Shown here one piece after another: positions 59,201-64,000 of a stretch of 64,000 nt of DNA; within the stretch, counting starts at the first letter, position 1, and every line of letters begins with the position of its first letter. The DNA is from Siderastrea siderea (Eukaryota > Cnidaria > Anthozoa > Scleractinia > Rhizangiidae): the NCBI GenBank assembly GCA_964030785.1, contig OZ034978.1:1198001-1262000 (forward strand). The letters run 5' to 3'. A program made the translations under genes and the position numbers. The notes under the pieces are model-generated. The model ran no database searches and had not been told where the DNA came from. It saw only the letters and a program-made list of their open reading frames with translations.

Positions 59201-60989
59201 ATGACGAAAATTAAAAAATTATAACCACTTGAGAATGGACAAACCGAGTCATTAATAATACAATATTGAGTCACAACAAAGAAAAAAGGAAAGAAAACCT
59301 CTGCTTCTTTTGATTTCGTACTGTTACTCTATCATTCCCTGTCACGCTATTTCATTAAAGTAATGAATTCATGAAAGCCTTGTTTTAAAAATTTTTATAT
59401 TATTTTGATTTTTCAGGAAAATAGGAGAAGAATCCTAAATTGTTAACATATTTCACAAAAATGCATCTTTGCCATACTGTAATGTTCTGAAATGGGGCAG
59501 CAACAGCTTCATCATAAATTATAGTTCACTACTAAATTTTCTCCATTTTTGATTGGTTTAAATTGAACACTTGATGAAATAGTGCTCCTCTGCGAAGCAA
59601 GACTATCAAGAATTAGTGCCTGTCCAGATGGATAGTATCGAATGGCAGAAAATCCCCTCATATTTTTGCTTTCCCACCCACCTATTTTTCTTTCTATTCC
59701 TTTTCTTTTAAGTTGCTGGTTTTTACAGCTTTTCATGTAAAAACTCAAACTTTGTGCACTGACTTGAAGATTTGTGAGGGCAATTTTTAGGATAAAGAAA
59801 GTTTAGTGGTGAACAATCCATATTTCGATAATGCACTTGTTTTTTTTCTGTTGTTGTTCTTTTTACAGGGGGTACACGGCGCAGCCCCATTGGCCATAAA
59901 ATTAATCAATGGGGGCACTAGAAACCATTATAATTCAAACAGTGTAAGCATCCACAAAGTAATAATCTCTACACATTGAAATGAACAAGTCCAGTAACTT
60001 ACCTTTGCTGTTAGTTTCTATATGTGCCTTAATGATGTTTCCCATGACAGAAGTGTGATCCAGTTTTGAAACTGCCATTTTAGCAGCCGCAGTAGTTGCA
60101 AAAGTCACACGTCCCTTGCCGGTATGTTTCTTCGTTTGTGGATCATAGTATATTTTGATAGCATCAATTTGGCCGTGACGTCCACACATTTCTTCTAGAA
60201 ATTTCTTGTCCACATTGTCGTTTAATCCTGAGAAGTGAACTTCACGTTGTGGAGGAATTCCAACGTACCACTTGTCCACCTTGTAAGGGAATCACCAAAA
60301 ACAAACATGTTCAGATTTGTGATCACGGAGTGGCAATTCCCTAATTGGCTTACCAAGAGCAATCACAAACAGATTCTTCAATTGATAATAAATGCGCATT
60401 AAACCCTCTAAGAGTTTTGTTTTCAGGCAAATCAAAAACAAGCAAACCTTGAAATTGGGGACTGGTAAGTCGGCTTTGTTGAGAGTCCATATTCGCGTTC
60501 TCCTGGAGCGAGGGTCCTTAGGGATAACCGGTGGTTGCTAGAAGGAAGTGCAAGAAACAAATTCTAAAACGTTTTGTTCACAATGAGGTGGAAAACTGCT
60601 CCAGATTTGTGCACAGATAAAAATCTTACCCCTGGAAATACTCCATTATATCTGTAGATTTTAGCATGTCCTTTCTTTATGGCGGGATCTATAAGAAGTT
60701 TGAAGTCTTGTCGCTGGACATTGTCGTCCGGTTGGGGTAACGATCTCGTCAGACCATTCACTATTAACATGAAGAAAAAGCATTAATACCATTTTCAAAA
60801 TTACTCGTTGGTTTATTGAAATCTCCCGATTTCGCCTGTTTACAATCCTACTACAAACATGCATTAAACATGCCTGGCTTCTAACACTCCTTGGACAAGT
60901 GGTGATTGTATATACCTACCGTTGCTTTCAGGGGCCTTTGCATCACCAAAGCCGAGTTTTCTTGAAACAACTGGCGGTTCATAGGACAT
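23052..60989 (-). CDS. SETD1: SETD1 histone H3 lysine-4 methyltransferase (SET1/COMPASS), 12 coding exons
   Basis: This is the catalytic subunit of the SET1/COMPASS complex, which methylates histone H3 lysine 4 at active promoters in the nucleus. In other animals it works with WDR5, RBBP5, ASH2L, DPY30, CXXC1 and WDR82. Joining 60989-60920, 60760-60630, 60537-60448, 60279-60003, 59079-56375, 45360-44931, 35696-35442, 31610-30756, 27353-27181, 25318-25199, 24763-24506 and 23225-23052 gives an unbroken frame of about 1845 residues. Human SETD1A is about 1707 and SETD1B about 1966 residues, so the length fits. Domains by residue: N-terminal block 24-67, RRM about 107-185, proline-rich 312-352 and 926-1002, basic Arg/Asp/Lys region about 400-600, acidic serine block 1235-1319, N-SET from about 1585, WIN motif around Arg1628, SET about 1706-1829 with NHSCDPNC at 1784-1791 and YDY at 1820-1822, post-SET 1830-1845. 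The start is the first in-frame ATG of the first exon found (MSYEPPVV). All junctions are GT/AG. The weakest is the exon 8 donor. Confidence 0.95.
23226..24505 (-). other. SETD1 intron 11 with LINE fragments
   Basis: On the minus strand, about 24145-23990, is a piece of LINE reverse transcriptase ('[20 protein letters not shown]', then after a frame slip '[10 protein letters not shown]'), typical of Jockey/CR1/L2-type elements. On the plus strand at about 24250-24300 is '[14 protein letters not shown]', the usual C-terminal end of such LINEs. The two pieces lie in opposite orientation, so at least two fragments are present. Confidence 0.6.
24506..24763 (-). CDS. SETD1: SETD1 exon 11 (SET domain, first part)
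   Basis: Encodes residues 1703-1788. Visible motifs are the cofactor-binding 'GIHDWGLFA', 'EYVGEVIRQ', '[19 protein letters not shown]' and '[11 protein letters not shown]', which holds the NHxC motif of the active site. Acceptor CGTAG|GTACG, donor TGTGAC|GTAAGT (strong). Confidence 0.97.
24764..27180 (-). other. SETD1 introns 9 and 10 (with exon 10 between)
   Basis: Intron 10 (25198-24764) shows nothing notable. Intron 9 (27180-25319) has a C homopolymer at about 25410-25425. At about 26427-26470 it has a tRNA-like head ('ttaactcagctggcagagca' followed by 'ccaccagtatcggaacgg'), which looks like a decayed tRNA-derived SINE with no B box left. Confidence 0.4.
25199..25318 (-). CDS. SETD1: SETD1 exon 10 (N-SET)
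   Basis: Encodes residues 1663-1702, '[15 protein letters not shown]...[11 protein letters not shown]', matching the SETD1 segment directly before the SET domain. Acceptor TTATTAG|AAATC, donor TTATG|GTAAGA. Length 120 bp, phase 0 at both ends. Confidence 0.93.
27181..27353 (-). CDS. SETD1: SETD1 exon 9 (WIN motif)
   Basis: Encodes residues 1605-1662 and includes '[14 protein letters not shown]', the WDR5-interaction (WIN) motif with its key arginine at about residue 1628. It continues into the N-SET helix ([15 protein letters not shown]). Acceptor GCCCAAG|CTACA, donor GAACAG|GTACAA. Confidence 0.93.
27354..30755 (-). other. SETD1 intron 8
   Basis: 3.4 kb of AT-rich sequence without a recognised gene. 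It has a G-rich run near 30126-30147. Just downstream of the exon 8 read-through stop there is an ATTAAA at 30719-30714 on the gene strand. Confidence 0.4.
30756..31610 (-). CDS. SETD1: SETD1 exon 8 (start of N-SET region)
   Basis: Encodes residues 1320-1604. It ends in the conserved lead to the N-SET domain, '[23 protein letters not shown]' and 'VDAHW'. The acceptor TTTAACAG|ATAATG is good. The only donor that fits phase and homology is AGCA|GTCATC at 30755, which is a poor match to consensus. Joining there gives HWS-TTPK across the junction, as expected in the family. If not spliced, the frame stops at 30717-30715. Confidence 0.82.
31807..31880. repeat. (CAAA)n microsatellite
   Basis: Three runs of caaa repeats separated by single aaaaac interruptions. 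Confidence 0.95.
32850..33695. mobile_element. Non-autonomous TIR DNA transposon (CAGRGCTTGAAATAA family)
   Basis: The left end CAGAGCTTGAAATAATTTCC and right end (complement of CAGGGCTTGAAATAACGGCC) form a long imperfect inverted repeat. It continues inward through repeated 'ccggtcaa.ttgtccggtcaa' and 'tatttttg.ccggacaa' words. The direct repeat TTACC flanks it (32845-32849 and 33696-33700). There is no transposase frame. A CAGRG start is common in hAT elements, but hATs duplicate 8 bp, so the superfamily is uncertain. Confidence 0.85.
34187..34229. repeat. Perfect 17-bp stem hairpin
   Basis: GATCAGTGGAAAGTTAA, a 9-base loop, then its exact inverse TTAACTTTCCACTGATC. The same word recurs partly at about 34245 and 34272, so this is a small cluster of the motif. 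Confidence 0.85.
34905..35345. repeat. Donor-proximal repeat in intron 7
   Basis: Shares order and words with 55800-56280 in intron 5 ('taatttctgatgtg', 'aaatttgta.catgg.taagta', 'aataaaatcc', 'caaacctcaag', 'acagagtaccccc', 'ccagc.at', 'cttttaggt', 'taacatta'). Both copies end about 100 bp from the 5' splice site of their intron. Confidence 0.65.
35442..35696 (-). CDS. SETD1: SETD1 exon 7 (acidic Ser/Glu/Asp block)
   Basis: Encodes residues 1235-1319. A run of Ser, Glu and Asp ([20 protein letters not shown]) dominates, like the acidic stretch ahead of the N-SET region in SETD1A/B. Acceptor TTTACAG|CTGAT, donor CAAG|GTGAGA. The repeated GAA/TCA codons also produce long spurious open frames on the opposite strand. 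Confidence 0.9.
35794..36600 (-). mobile_element. Penelope-like element fragment with GIY-YIG endonuclease remnant
   Basis: On the minus strand, '[20 protein letters not shown]' (about 36597-36537) is followed by '[20 protein letters not shown]' (36435 on), '[20 protein letters not shown]' and '[17 protein letters not shown]'. The '[13 protein letters not shown]' block corresponds to the GIY-YIG nuclease domain that follows the reverse transcriptase in Penelope-like elements. The tail ends in an ATT-type microsatellite at 35794-35815. The RT is absent here and the frame is shifted between the two blocks, so this is a 5'-truncated remnant. Confidence 0.85.
36650..36872 (+). mobile_element. Second Penelope-like 3' end, opposite orientation
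   Basis: 'cattgcgagtttgtccaccaatcaggacaacgaccag...' followed by 'acatctactgacgattca' and 'ccttctcaggactac' matches, in inverse orientation, the 3' flank of the fragment at 35820-36015. It also ends in a (TTA)n run at about 36843-36872. It lies directly next to the 5' edge of the other copy. Confidence 0.75.
37151..37265 (+). repeat. ~115-bp interspersed repeat, left copy of an inverted pair
   Basis: 'gtgacaaatcgcgtaaaagc' through 'cacgtgatccgagtatctgg' is matched inverted at 39238-39352. Similar phrasing appears at about 63893-63925 ('acaaacgtgacaaaagtgcc aaatttggcac'). Confidence 0.75.
39238..39352 (-). repeat. ~115-bp interspersed repeat, right copy of an inverted pair
   Basis: The inverse of the block at 37151-37265, with 'ccccccagatacccggatca' and 'aaatttggtgcttttacgcg'. 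Confidence 0.75.
40585..40950. repeat. Tandem duplication, two ~220-bp copies
   Basis: Both copies run 'tgactctga.gat.agtatgggaac', 'ggatattacttggt', 'taatattttag.ctatct', 'cttttgaca.gtctcatta.agtgtt' and 'ggggttac'. They are diverged by perhaps 15-20 percent by eye. Confidence 0.75.
41145..42979. mobile_element. 1.8-kb non-autonomous DNA transposon with an 8-bp target duplication
   Basis: Terminal inverted repeats start GGGTAGCGACAAAACGTGGG on the left and the complement of GGGTAGCGACAAAACATGGG on the right, followed in both arms by 'taggccatggcctatcctat'. GAGAAAAG is duplicated exactly at 41137-41144 and 42980-42987. There is no transposase-like frame. An 8-bp duplication points to hAT, P or Merlin type mobilisation. 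It landed in the minisatellite of intron 6. Confidence 0.9.
44931..45360 (-). CDS. SETD1: SETD1 exon 6
   Basis: Encodes residues 1092-1234, starting [16 protein letters not shown], with the 'LPSFKVKR' patch, a charged helix-like stretch ([15 protein letters not shown]) and the end 'ATIVRITE'. Acceptor ATCATCAG|ACTG, donor GAAG|GTAAAT. The phases match the neighbours exactly (start phase 0, end phase 1). It is isolated by 11-kb and 9-kb introns on either side. Confidence 0.9.
46517..46660. mobile_element. Palindromic MITE (~46-bp arms)
   Basis: The left arm holds 'tttttcatcaggggttccaa' and 'acacctcg'; the right arm is its inverse ('ggtgtttggaacccctgatg', 'aaaaactcg'). The ~50-bp centre is AT-rich with 'aataaataaagc'. 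No coding. Confidence 0.85.
46823..47105. mobile_element. MITE with TIR 'TAGAGTGGTTTTCAAACGAG'
   Basis: The left TATTAGAGTGGTTTTCAAAC and right (complement of TAATAGAGCAGTTTTCAAAT) form about 25-bp terminal inverted repeats. Near both ends are 'ccaatcacaac' or 'ccaatcagcg' and 'aaaccaaaaccaaagtaa' style words. This looks like a high-copy interspersed family (my impression, not checked). Confidence 0.8.
47885..49520. repeat. Minisatellite 'atggagaaatgttgagaaga', intron 5 part
   Basis: Diverged units of about 55-65 bp carry 'acatatggagaaat', 'gttgagaagacaagactaat' and 'atgaacata'. They occupy 47885-48386 and 49238-49520, separated by the TIR element at 48387-49227. This is the same family as the array in intron 6, on the other side of exon 6. 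Confidence 0.75.
48387..49227. mobile_element. TIR element with long (~240-bp) inverted arms
   Basis: Left arm from ACTAAAACCAAGAAAATCAT, right arm the inverse of ACTCAAACTAAGCAAACTAT. Matching blocks continue through 'tgaacactgaaatatt', 'aagttcattgtgttttc', 'ctcaagattt.accttcat' and 'ctatctgagag.cac'. The left arm runs to about 48640 and the right begins about 49000. It is inserted in the minisatellite. No transposase frame seen. Confidence 0.8.
50323..50470. mobile_element. Palindromic MITE-like block inside the Crypton-like element (copy 1)
   Basis: Outer arms ACAGAGAATTTCTGCATTCA and the complement near 50450-50470. The inner perfect stem 'tatagagcatactaatgagg'/'ccttattagtatgctctgta' has a ~20-base loop. 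The same block is at 52331-52479 in the derivative, so it predates their split. Confidence 0.75.
50756..51328 (-). CDS. Crypton-like tyrosine recombinase, C-terminal catalytic part
   Basis: A 190-residue frame starting [19 protein letters not shown]. It contains '[21 protein letters not shown]' and the catalytic C-terminal block '[16 protein letters not shown]' followed by '[15 protein letters not shown]'. In tyrosine recombinases of this group this block reads H-x-x-R ... H ... Y. Here H-S-G-K has lysine in place of the arginine, while the second His (GHRS) and the Tyr (RAY) are kept. The first catalytic Arg is probably that of FGFR. The frame ends PLCTSK-stop, with an alternative downstream frame ([20 protein letters not shown]) running to 50641. 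It is probably inactive. Confidence 0.75.
   Translation of the reverse strand: MAFTQPFGFRAMNKHVSLMAEQYEMGAEKDGEFITFNGRVSKNVQGGLQQQKVEVRTIKQYAQPLNRRFVVKLFREYLSCIPSTGRFCRKPLPSTEPGDVRYGVHPVGKNTLSKYLQSMYKEAKINMEGNRFTNHSGKVTCATQLYESGTFDEQTIMSRTGHRSTAVRAYKRPSSTLAVSDTLQPLCTSK
51267..51944 (-). CDS. Crypton-like tyrosine recombinase, N-terminal part (DUF3504 family)
   Basis: An intact 225-residue frame starting [13 protein letters not shown]. After an acidic start it has the helical DNA-binding/SAM-like segment shared by ZMYM2, QRICH1 and KIAA1958-type proteins ([20 protein letters not shown], then [20 protein letters not shown], then [14 protein letters not shown]). It ends in '[20 protein letters not shown]', after which the frame diverges. 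Those host proteins are known to derive from Crypton recombinases. Directly downstream, overlapping in another frame, is the catalytic half, so the gene is split by an internal deletion or frameshift near 51345-51330. Confidence 0.75.
   Translation of the reverse strand: MSQYTELEESEAVIATQDLIAFENAANIFEYLEDKPDDKSSRFKKPVTTNEIEQTEKYQIPKKTRQSTAWSVNVDRAWATHRNNQIDTLQDDYPSIPVDFKTSTTEEINYWLTRFILEVMRSDGKPYPANTLYNISAGLLRHFRDDLNRYDLNILSKDNTHFQSFRKALDSRMKEMTIAGIGTKKTSVDPLTVDDEEQLGSTGTKIGFHSAIWISSYEQTCQPHG
52153..53102. repeat. Palindromic flanks around the deleted copy
   Basis: GGTTAGACAACGAACGCTTG...'gggatatagtgtccc' on the left is the inverse of 'gggacacagtatatctcata'...'cgcgtttattgtctaacc' on the right, about 45 bp per arm, and it runs straight into the element's TIR. 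The full copy (50195-52149) does not have this extension on its left side. A further 'ggttagacaaacg' lies at about 53126. Confidence 0.7.
52202..53052 (-). mobile_element. Internally deleted derivative of the Crypton-like element
   Basis: Both ends match the full copy (left TTAGAACATGGTCACATCCA, right 'gggtgtgtccatgttctaa'). About 400 bp of left interior and 130 bp of right interior are shared. Inside remain the first codons of the recombinase (MSQYT, then a stop at 52838-52836) and its tail ([14 protein letters not shown], 52745 downward). The middle is deleted. It thus looks like a MITE-type non-autonomous copy. It sits in a palindrome whose arms extend to about 52153 and 53102. Confidence 0.8.
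53533..53572. repeat. Hairpin of 14-bp stem
   Basis: AGTAAACTTTATA, an 11-12 base loop, then TATAAAGTTTACT. AT-rich inverted repeat. No other role seen. Confidence 0.7.
53607..54228. mobile_element. piggyBac-type MITE with TTAA target duplication
   Basis: Starts CCCACTGACGCC and ends GGTGTCAATGGG, flanked by TTAA at 53603-53606 and 54229-54232. TTAA duplication with a CCC start is the piggyBac signature. There is no transposase frame in the 622 bp. The open frames at 53739-54078 have no known domain. Confidence 0.8.
54478..55690. repeat. Inverted pair of ~190-bp repeats ('ggcaagcgtttcc' family)
   Basis: The left block (about 54478-54672) and right block (about 55483-55690) are inverse. Shared words are 'tgcatagcaagcgtttcc', 'gcaagcgttt.ctttcc', 'aaaattggggcgaa' and 'caaaccccacgattttgaaaa'. 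The ~810-bp space between them holds a 17-bp perfect hairpin at 54908-54947. It may be one foldback element or two head-on insertions. Confidence 0.7.
54908..54947. repeat. Perfect hairpin, 18-bp stem and 4-base loop
   Basis: GATCATTTCTGTCCTGA, 'tccg', then TCAGGACAGAAATGATC. Exact inverse repeat. Confidence 0.9.
55800..56280. repeat. Donor-proximal repeat in intron 5
   Basis: Homologous in order to 34905-35345 in intron 7 (see that entry). It ends about 95 bp from the exon 5 splice donor at 56374. Confidence 0.65.
56375..59079 (-). CDS. SETD1: SETD1 exon 5 (2.7-kb low-complexity middle)
   Basis: One exon of 2705 bp encodes residues 190-1091. It begins [15 protein letters not shown] and has serine-rich sequence, a polyproline block (about 312-352), a basic region of RD/RR/DPRLKGK repeats (about 400-600), acidic serine stretches, and a second polyproline block (about 926-1002). 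It ends in a structured stretch ([43 protein letters not shown], given here only as its key residues DEVYRNI and ALESWW) that resembles the conserved mid-region of SETD1 proteins. The donor is AAAG|GTAAGA. Low-complexity composition means little conservation is expected across it. Confidence 0.93.
59080..60002 (-). other. SETD1 intron 4
   Basis: AT-rich, 0.9 kb, no element recognised. A 'ttcagtgtgttcacaaatga' phrase is partly duplicated near 59170-59200. The three shorter introns 60919-60761, 60629-60538 and 60447-60280 show nothing notable. Confidence 0.5.
60003..60279 (-). CDS. SETD1: SETD1 exon 4 (RRM domain)
   Basis: Encodes residues 98-189, starting [11 protein letters not shown]. It contains the RNA-recognition motif with RNP2-like VHFSGLND and RNP1-like KGRVTFAT, and ends [17 protein letters not shown]. 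In other animals this domain region binds WDR82, which links the complex to RNA polymerase II. Acceptor TTACAAG|GTGG, donor AAAG|GTAAGT. Confidence 0.95.
60448..60537 (-). CDS. SETD1: SETD1 exon 3
   Basis: Encodes '[17 protein letters not shown]...DLPVPNFK'. The 'DPR..R.....LPVPKFK' spacing is typical of the segment just ahead of the SETD1 RRM. Acceptor CTAG|CAACC, donor CAAG|GTTTGC. Confidence 0.9.
60630..60760 (-). CDS. SETD1: SETD1 exon 2
   Basis: Acceptor ...TTAATAG|TG, donor CCAGGG|GTAAGA. Encodes the conserved N-terminal block '[20 protein letters not shown]', which precedes the RRM in SETD1 proteins. Phase joins cleanly to exons 1 and 3. Confidence 0.9.
60920..60989 (-). CDS. SETD1: SETD1 exon 1 (start codon)
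   Basis: Encodes [20 protein letters not shown] and three more residues, plus the first base of the next codon. The donor is G|GTAGGT. Upstream ATGs in other frames meet early stops, so the ATG at 60989 is preferred. This part is weakly conserved in the family, so the start is likely but not certain. Confidence 0.75.
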
Positions 60990-61250
60990 CTCCGTTCATC
61001 ATTTAGGCCATGGTACTATCTGTTGCCATCAAACATTGGATACTACGTTCAAATCTTGAAATTCTTTTCTAAGTCCTCGCAATTAATGATTACTTTCATC
61101 TGAGAATAGCCATACGCGTGACAAGTATTCCCATAGAACATTGCGAACTCTCTCTTTACGTCAACCTCGTTCCTGAGGGACATGCTTTTCACTTCCGGTT
61201 GAGGGTAAATTATATTCAGAATCTCTTGAATATTTGATAGCTAAAGTCGC
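60990..61250 (-). promoter_or_regulatory. Presumed SETD1 5' UTR and promoter region
   Basis: This is the segment directly upstream of the first coding exon. It holds CACTTCCGG at about 61190-61198, the ETS-type binding word often found in animal housekeeping promoters. No TATA box was recognised near the start codon. The transcription start cannot be set from sequence alone. Confidence 0.35.
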
Positions 61251-61958
61251 TAATATATTGGAAGAAAGTTGCAACGAATTCTTCAAATTCTCGAAAATTT
61301 AGCGTCGCGAAACGTTATGACTTAACAGCATTTTACAAAAAAGGATATTAAAAAAGCGCGTCACCCTGACAAGTCTACCTTTCTCCCCTGACTCTCCTTT
61401 CATGTTCCCATGTAATCAGTCCGCATCCCGGCCGACAAGGGATGAGGGTCAACGTTTTTGGCTTTGAGCAAGATCTGGTAACGCTGTAGATACAAAACAG
61501 TGTGATTGCTATTAAAAATTTAGAAAACACGTGTTTACAATTACGTGGTTCCAGGCCGCCAAACATTTCTACCCGTTACGAGTGTAACGCGATGTTTGGT
61601 TGACATGGGGTCGGCCTTTGTCAAAAGCACTAAAAATACAGTAGAATCTCGACAACTCGAACCCCAGTATCTTAGGATTCTATTGTGTAGTACATTCCCG
61701 GGAGTACATTGTACATATATATTATGGAACTCACAAAATAGTTTCAAATCAATTTCAAATCCAGTAACTAAGATCTGGTACTGCTGTGTCACTTGTACAG
61801 TTAATAATTCGATTTAGAGTAGTTTTCATTCTAACTTTAACGCAGTGACAATGCATAGTTTTATAATCTTAGACTTAATATAATAATTCATTTTCCCTTG
61901 TTTAGCTATTGTAAATCTCAAAGCAATTCAGCCTTTGGCTGCAAGTTCTAAGCAAATA
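61251..61958. other. Intergenic DNA with one end of a pogo/Tigger-like element
   Basis: At 61638-61665 'tacagtagaatctcgacaac' and 'tcgaacccc' match the start of the Tc1/mariner-type MITE at 3252-3844, but no opposite end follows, so it is a fragment. Nothing else recognised. Confidence 0.5.
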
Positions 61959-63336
61959 AGGGACTGTGCAATAATTACCTGGAGGGGGGGGGGGGGGCTG
62001 GGAAACCAGAGGGGGGCATAGGGGAAAATCACAACTAGAGAGAGGGGGGGTGGATGTAAAATTTAATACATACAGGGGGGGCATTACTTTTTTCACACTT
62101 TTTCACAAACTGGAAAAGTGGTAGAACAGCTATTAGAGTTCAAACATTTATACTTGCTTACACTAGAATTAAATTGGGAAAATATCAACTCCAGGTGCTT
62201 TGATCTCTGAACTGGCTGATTATTTAATATTTTCCTGTCTGTTATGCAGTAAGAGAGGAATGCCTCTGTTATCTACTAAAACAGTTCTACTTTATTGGCA
62301 CCAGGAATGCTGTTAAAGTTAGTTTGGATTTTGGTTATGTTTGGGGGAAAATACAATCAGGAAAACGCTTAAAATGGCATTTCCGAGCGTCTAGATTTCG
62401 AAATTTTCTGGGGGAGCATGCCCCCAGACCCCCCTAAAGACTCGCGCCTTCGGCGCTTTCACAATTGCCTTGGTTATCAGAAAAGTCTCGCTATGGTCCT
62501 GACAACACTATGATGATATTCAATGAAAAGGAAAGATGCCAATGTAGGATAGCCTACATTGTATTAAAATTAAAGAGAATGGAAAACCCAACTGTTGACT
62601 TTAATAGCAATAAATTGATCTATGTAAATATAAACAGTTTGATTGCTTGGCAAAGCAAGCTTATAAACTTCTCCCGAGTGTCCAGATAAAGAAACTGTTC
62701 AACGAGGGAAAAGTTCCTCCTCTGAAGAAAGGTCTTTGCAAGAGTTCTGTTCCCAGTACAATGTGGACGATATTGTGTGTAAAAGTTATGTAGAGCACCT
62801 TAAGTTCTTGGATGCAACGGTGAAAAAAAAGAGTAAGAAAATGGAACGCTCTCCCGTCTAATATTTCCTGGAAAATGAAACAGATATGGAAGCGCTTACG
62901 AAAAACAGCTGAAAATGTATTTGAAACAACATGGTCTCAAGATAAGCGGAAATAAGGCTGATTTAACTAAACGAGTTCTCAGCCATGCACACGAAAATGC
63001 TGCCAGGGATGTTCTGGAAGATGAAGAATTTTATAACCCGTCTGAAGACGACACAACTTCAGAATCAGAGTCAAGTGATTCCGATGGAGAGAACTCATCT
63101 GTTGAAGAGCCATTTGAAGTACTTTTTGTGCCTGAGGAAGACATCCAACACGCAAATTAGGTATGAGGGAACCAATGGGGGGGGGGGGAGGGCGGGGTTG
63201 ACCTTAATATTATCAGTAGGTGAGGGGAGGTTTAAGTTAATTTTCGCTTAGTGAGGGGGGGGGGGTTGCGACTTAATTTTGAGCCTTATTTTACCCATTT
63301 CCCACCCCCCCTCCAGTTAATTATTGCACAGTCCCT
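61959..63336 (+). mobile_element. DNA transposon remnant with TIR 'AGGGACTGTGCAATAATTA'
   Basis: AGGGACTGTGCAATAATTAC on the left and the complement of AGGGACTGTGCAATAATTAA on the right, both followed inward by 'ctggagggggg' G-runs, form ~30-bp inverted ends. It is 1378 bp. Inside is a SAP-like coding fragment (62915-63160) and a 'gggggagcatgcccccagac' motif at about 62412. A target duplication was not resolved because a second MITE abuts the right end. Confidence 0.75.
62700..63160 (+). pseudogene. SAP-like domain peptide from the transposon
   Basis: The 62915-63160 frame reads 'MYLKQHGLKISGNKADLTKR' then an acidic Ser/Glu tail (EFYNPSEDDTTSESESSDSD). The first 30 residues match the helix-extended-helix form of SAP DNA-binding domains (L-x-x-xL-K-x-x-G-L-x-x-x-G-x-K-x-x-L-x-x-R). 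Upstream, about 62715-62863, a protein-like stretch (SLQEFCSQYNVDDIVCKSYV) in another frame ends at a stop, so the original protein was longer and is broken. It is probably the C-terminal or accessory part of the element's protein. Confidence 0.55.
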
Positions 63337-63343
63337 AAAGCAT

Positions 63344-63435
63344 TAGCCTGCGGACGCAGACGTATTTCCGGCTGTCGTTTCTTATTTTCGGCGGAGAGAA
63401 ACGACAGCCGGAAATACGTCTGCGTTCGCAGGCTA
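63344..63435. mobile_element. Near-perfect palindromic MITE with an 8-bp target duplication
   Basis: TAGCCTGCGGACGCAGACGT... is followed by its inverse with one mismatch (~38-bp stem, 16-base loop 'ttattttcggcggaga'). TAAAGCAT flanks it at 63336-63343 and 63437-63444. Long self-complementary arms and 8-9 bp duplication fit a hAT or Mutator-like MITE. It landed at the outer edge of the 61959-63336 element. Confidence 0.9.
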
Positions 63436-63444
63436 ATAAAGCAT

Positions 63445-64000
63445 ATGTATCTAAGAAGTGTGGATTGTTGTTATGTTAAAAATCGTATGGGAAAGAATGA
63501 AAAAGACTCTTTTATTGTGGCCACGCTCTTGCCGCATTAATTTGCAGTGGAGATTGAAAGTCAGTGATGCAGTAGCACACAAGTGTCACAAGCAGAAGCT
63601 CATTCCGAAGCATGCAACTGTGAATTCAAGGATTTGTTTCACATTTGCATTCACGAGCTGGCTCATAGCAGCCTGTGTTCCACTATAGCGGACAAACAAA
63701 CCGTAGCGGGGAAGCTGGGACAGGCGGGGTGGGGGGGGGGGTCCATTGCAGGCCTGGAGCTTCGATGGATCTCCGAAATTTTTGTAGAGGCCCACAGCAC
63801 TTCAACTTTCCGATAACAACACTTCACCTTCCGGATGTTATAGTATTAGTATTAGTCAGGTCTCTTAGTGCAAAATATGGGCCGGATCGTTACAAACGTG
63901 ACAAAAGTGCCAAATTTGGCACAGAGCTTCATTGACACTTACTGATTAATACTAGAGGGGGTGCCCATCGCAAGCGGCTCTATTTTGAGAATTATGGGAT
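63445..64000. other. Intergenic DNA, window end
   Basis: No gene recognised. A G-run lies at 63728-63741. The last ~110 bp ('acaaacgtgacaaaagtgcc aaatttggcac' and 'gggggtgcccatcgcaagcgg') resembles in style the 37151/39238 repeat family. Confidence 0.35.

Overview
The window is animal nuclear DNA, most likely from a cnidarian such as a stony coral or anemone. That assignment is an inference. It rests on the long introns, the single SETD1-type gene, and a repeat mix of Penelope-like, RTE-like, Ty3/gypsy, BEL/Pao, Crypton-like and hAT pieces with many short palindromic MITEs. I saw no prokaryotic operons, CRISPR arrays or rRNA genes.

The one clear host gene is SETD1, the catalytic histone H3K4 methyltransferase of the SET1/COMPASS complex. 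It lies on the minus strand from the start codon at 60989 to the stop at 23054..23052. I placed twelve coding exons by GT/AG sites and phase. The reading frame stays open from end to end and gives about 1845 residues. In order these are a short N-terminal conserved block, an RRM, a long low-complexity proline- and charge-rich middle, an acidic serine block, an N-SET region with the WDR5-interaction (WIN) motif, and SET plus post-SET ending in CRGTLN. About 38 kb of genome carries about 5.5 kb of coding sequence. The rest is intron packed with mobile elements.

Regions: 1-2.3 kb is a broken Ty3/gypsy pol with a MITE inside it. 2.5-4.25 kb is a diverged ~130-bp tandem array split by a Tc1/mariner-type MITE. 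4.3-5.6 kb is a BEL/Pao remnant. 5.7-8.04 kb is an RTE-like LINE carrying two small insertions. 8.04-10.94 kb holds two AT-rich atatcatgat arrays around a transposase remnant and a third tandem array. 10.94-11.9 kb is an LTR with its primer-binding region, minus orientation. 12.3-21.2 kb is a repeat complex with a 3.2-kb foldback (arms about 1.25 kb), a hAT remnant, and a ~210-bp direct repeat at both sides. 21.2-23 kb is intergenic sequence. 23-61 kb is SETD1. 61-64 kb is intergenic, with a 1.4-kb TIR element that encodes a SAP-like peptide and a palindromic MITE next to it.

The best candidate for something unusual is in SETD1 intron 5 (50.2-53.1 kb). It is a Crypton-like (DUF3504) tyrosine recombinase gene inside an element with ~21-bp terminal inverted repeats next to TA. 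An internally deleted derivative with the same ends sits immediately beside it. Cryptons are generally described as lacking terminal inverted repeats.
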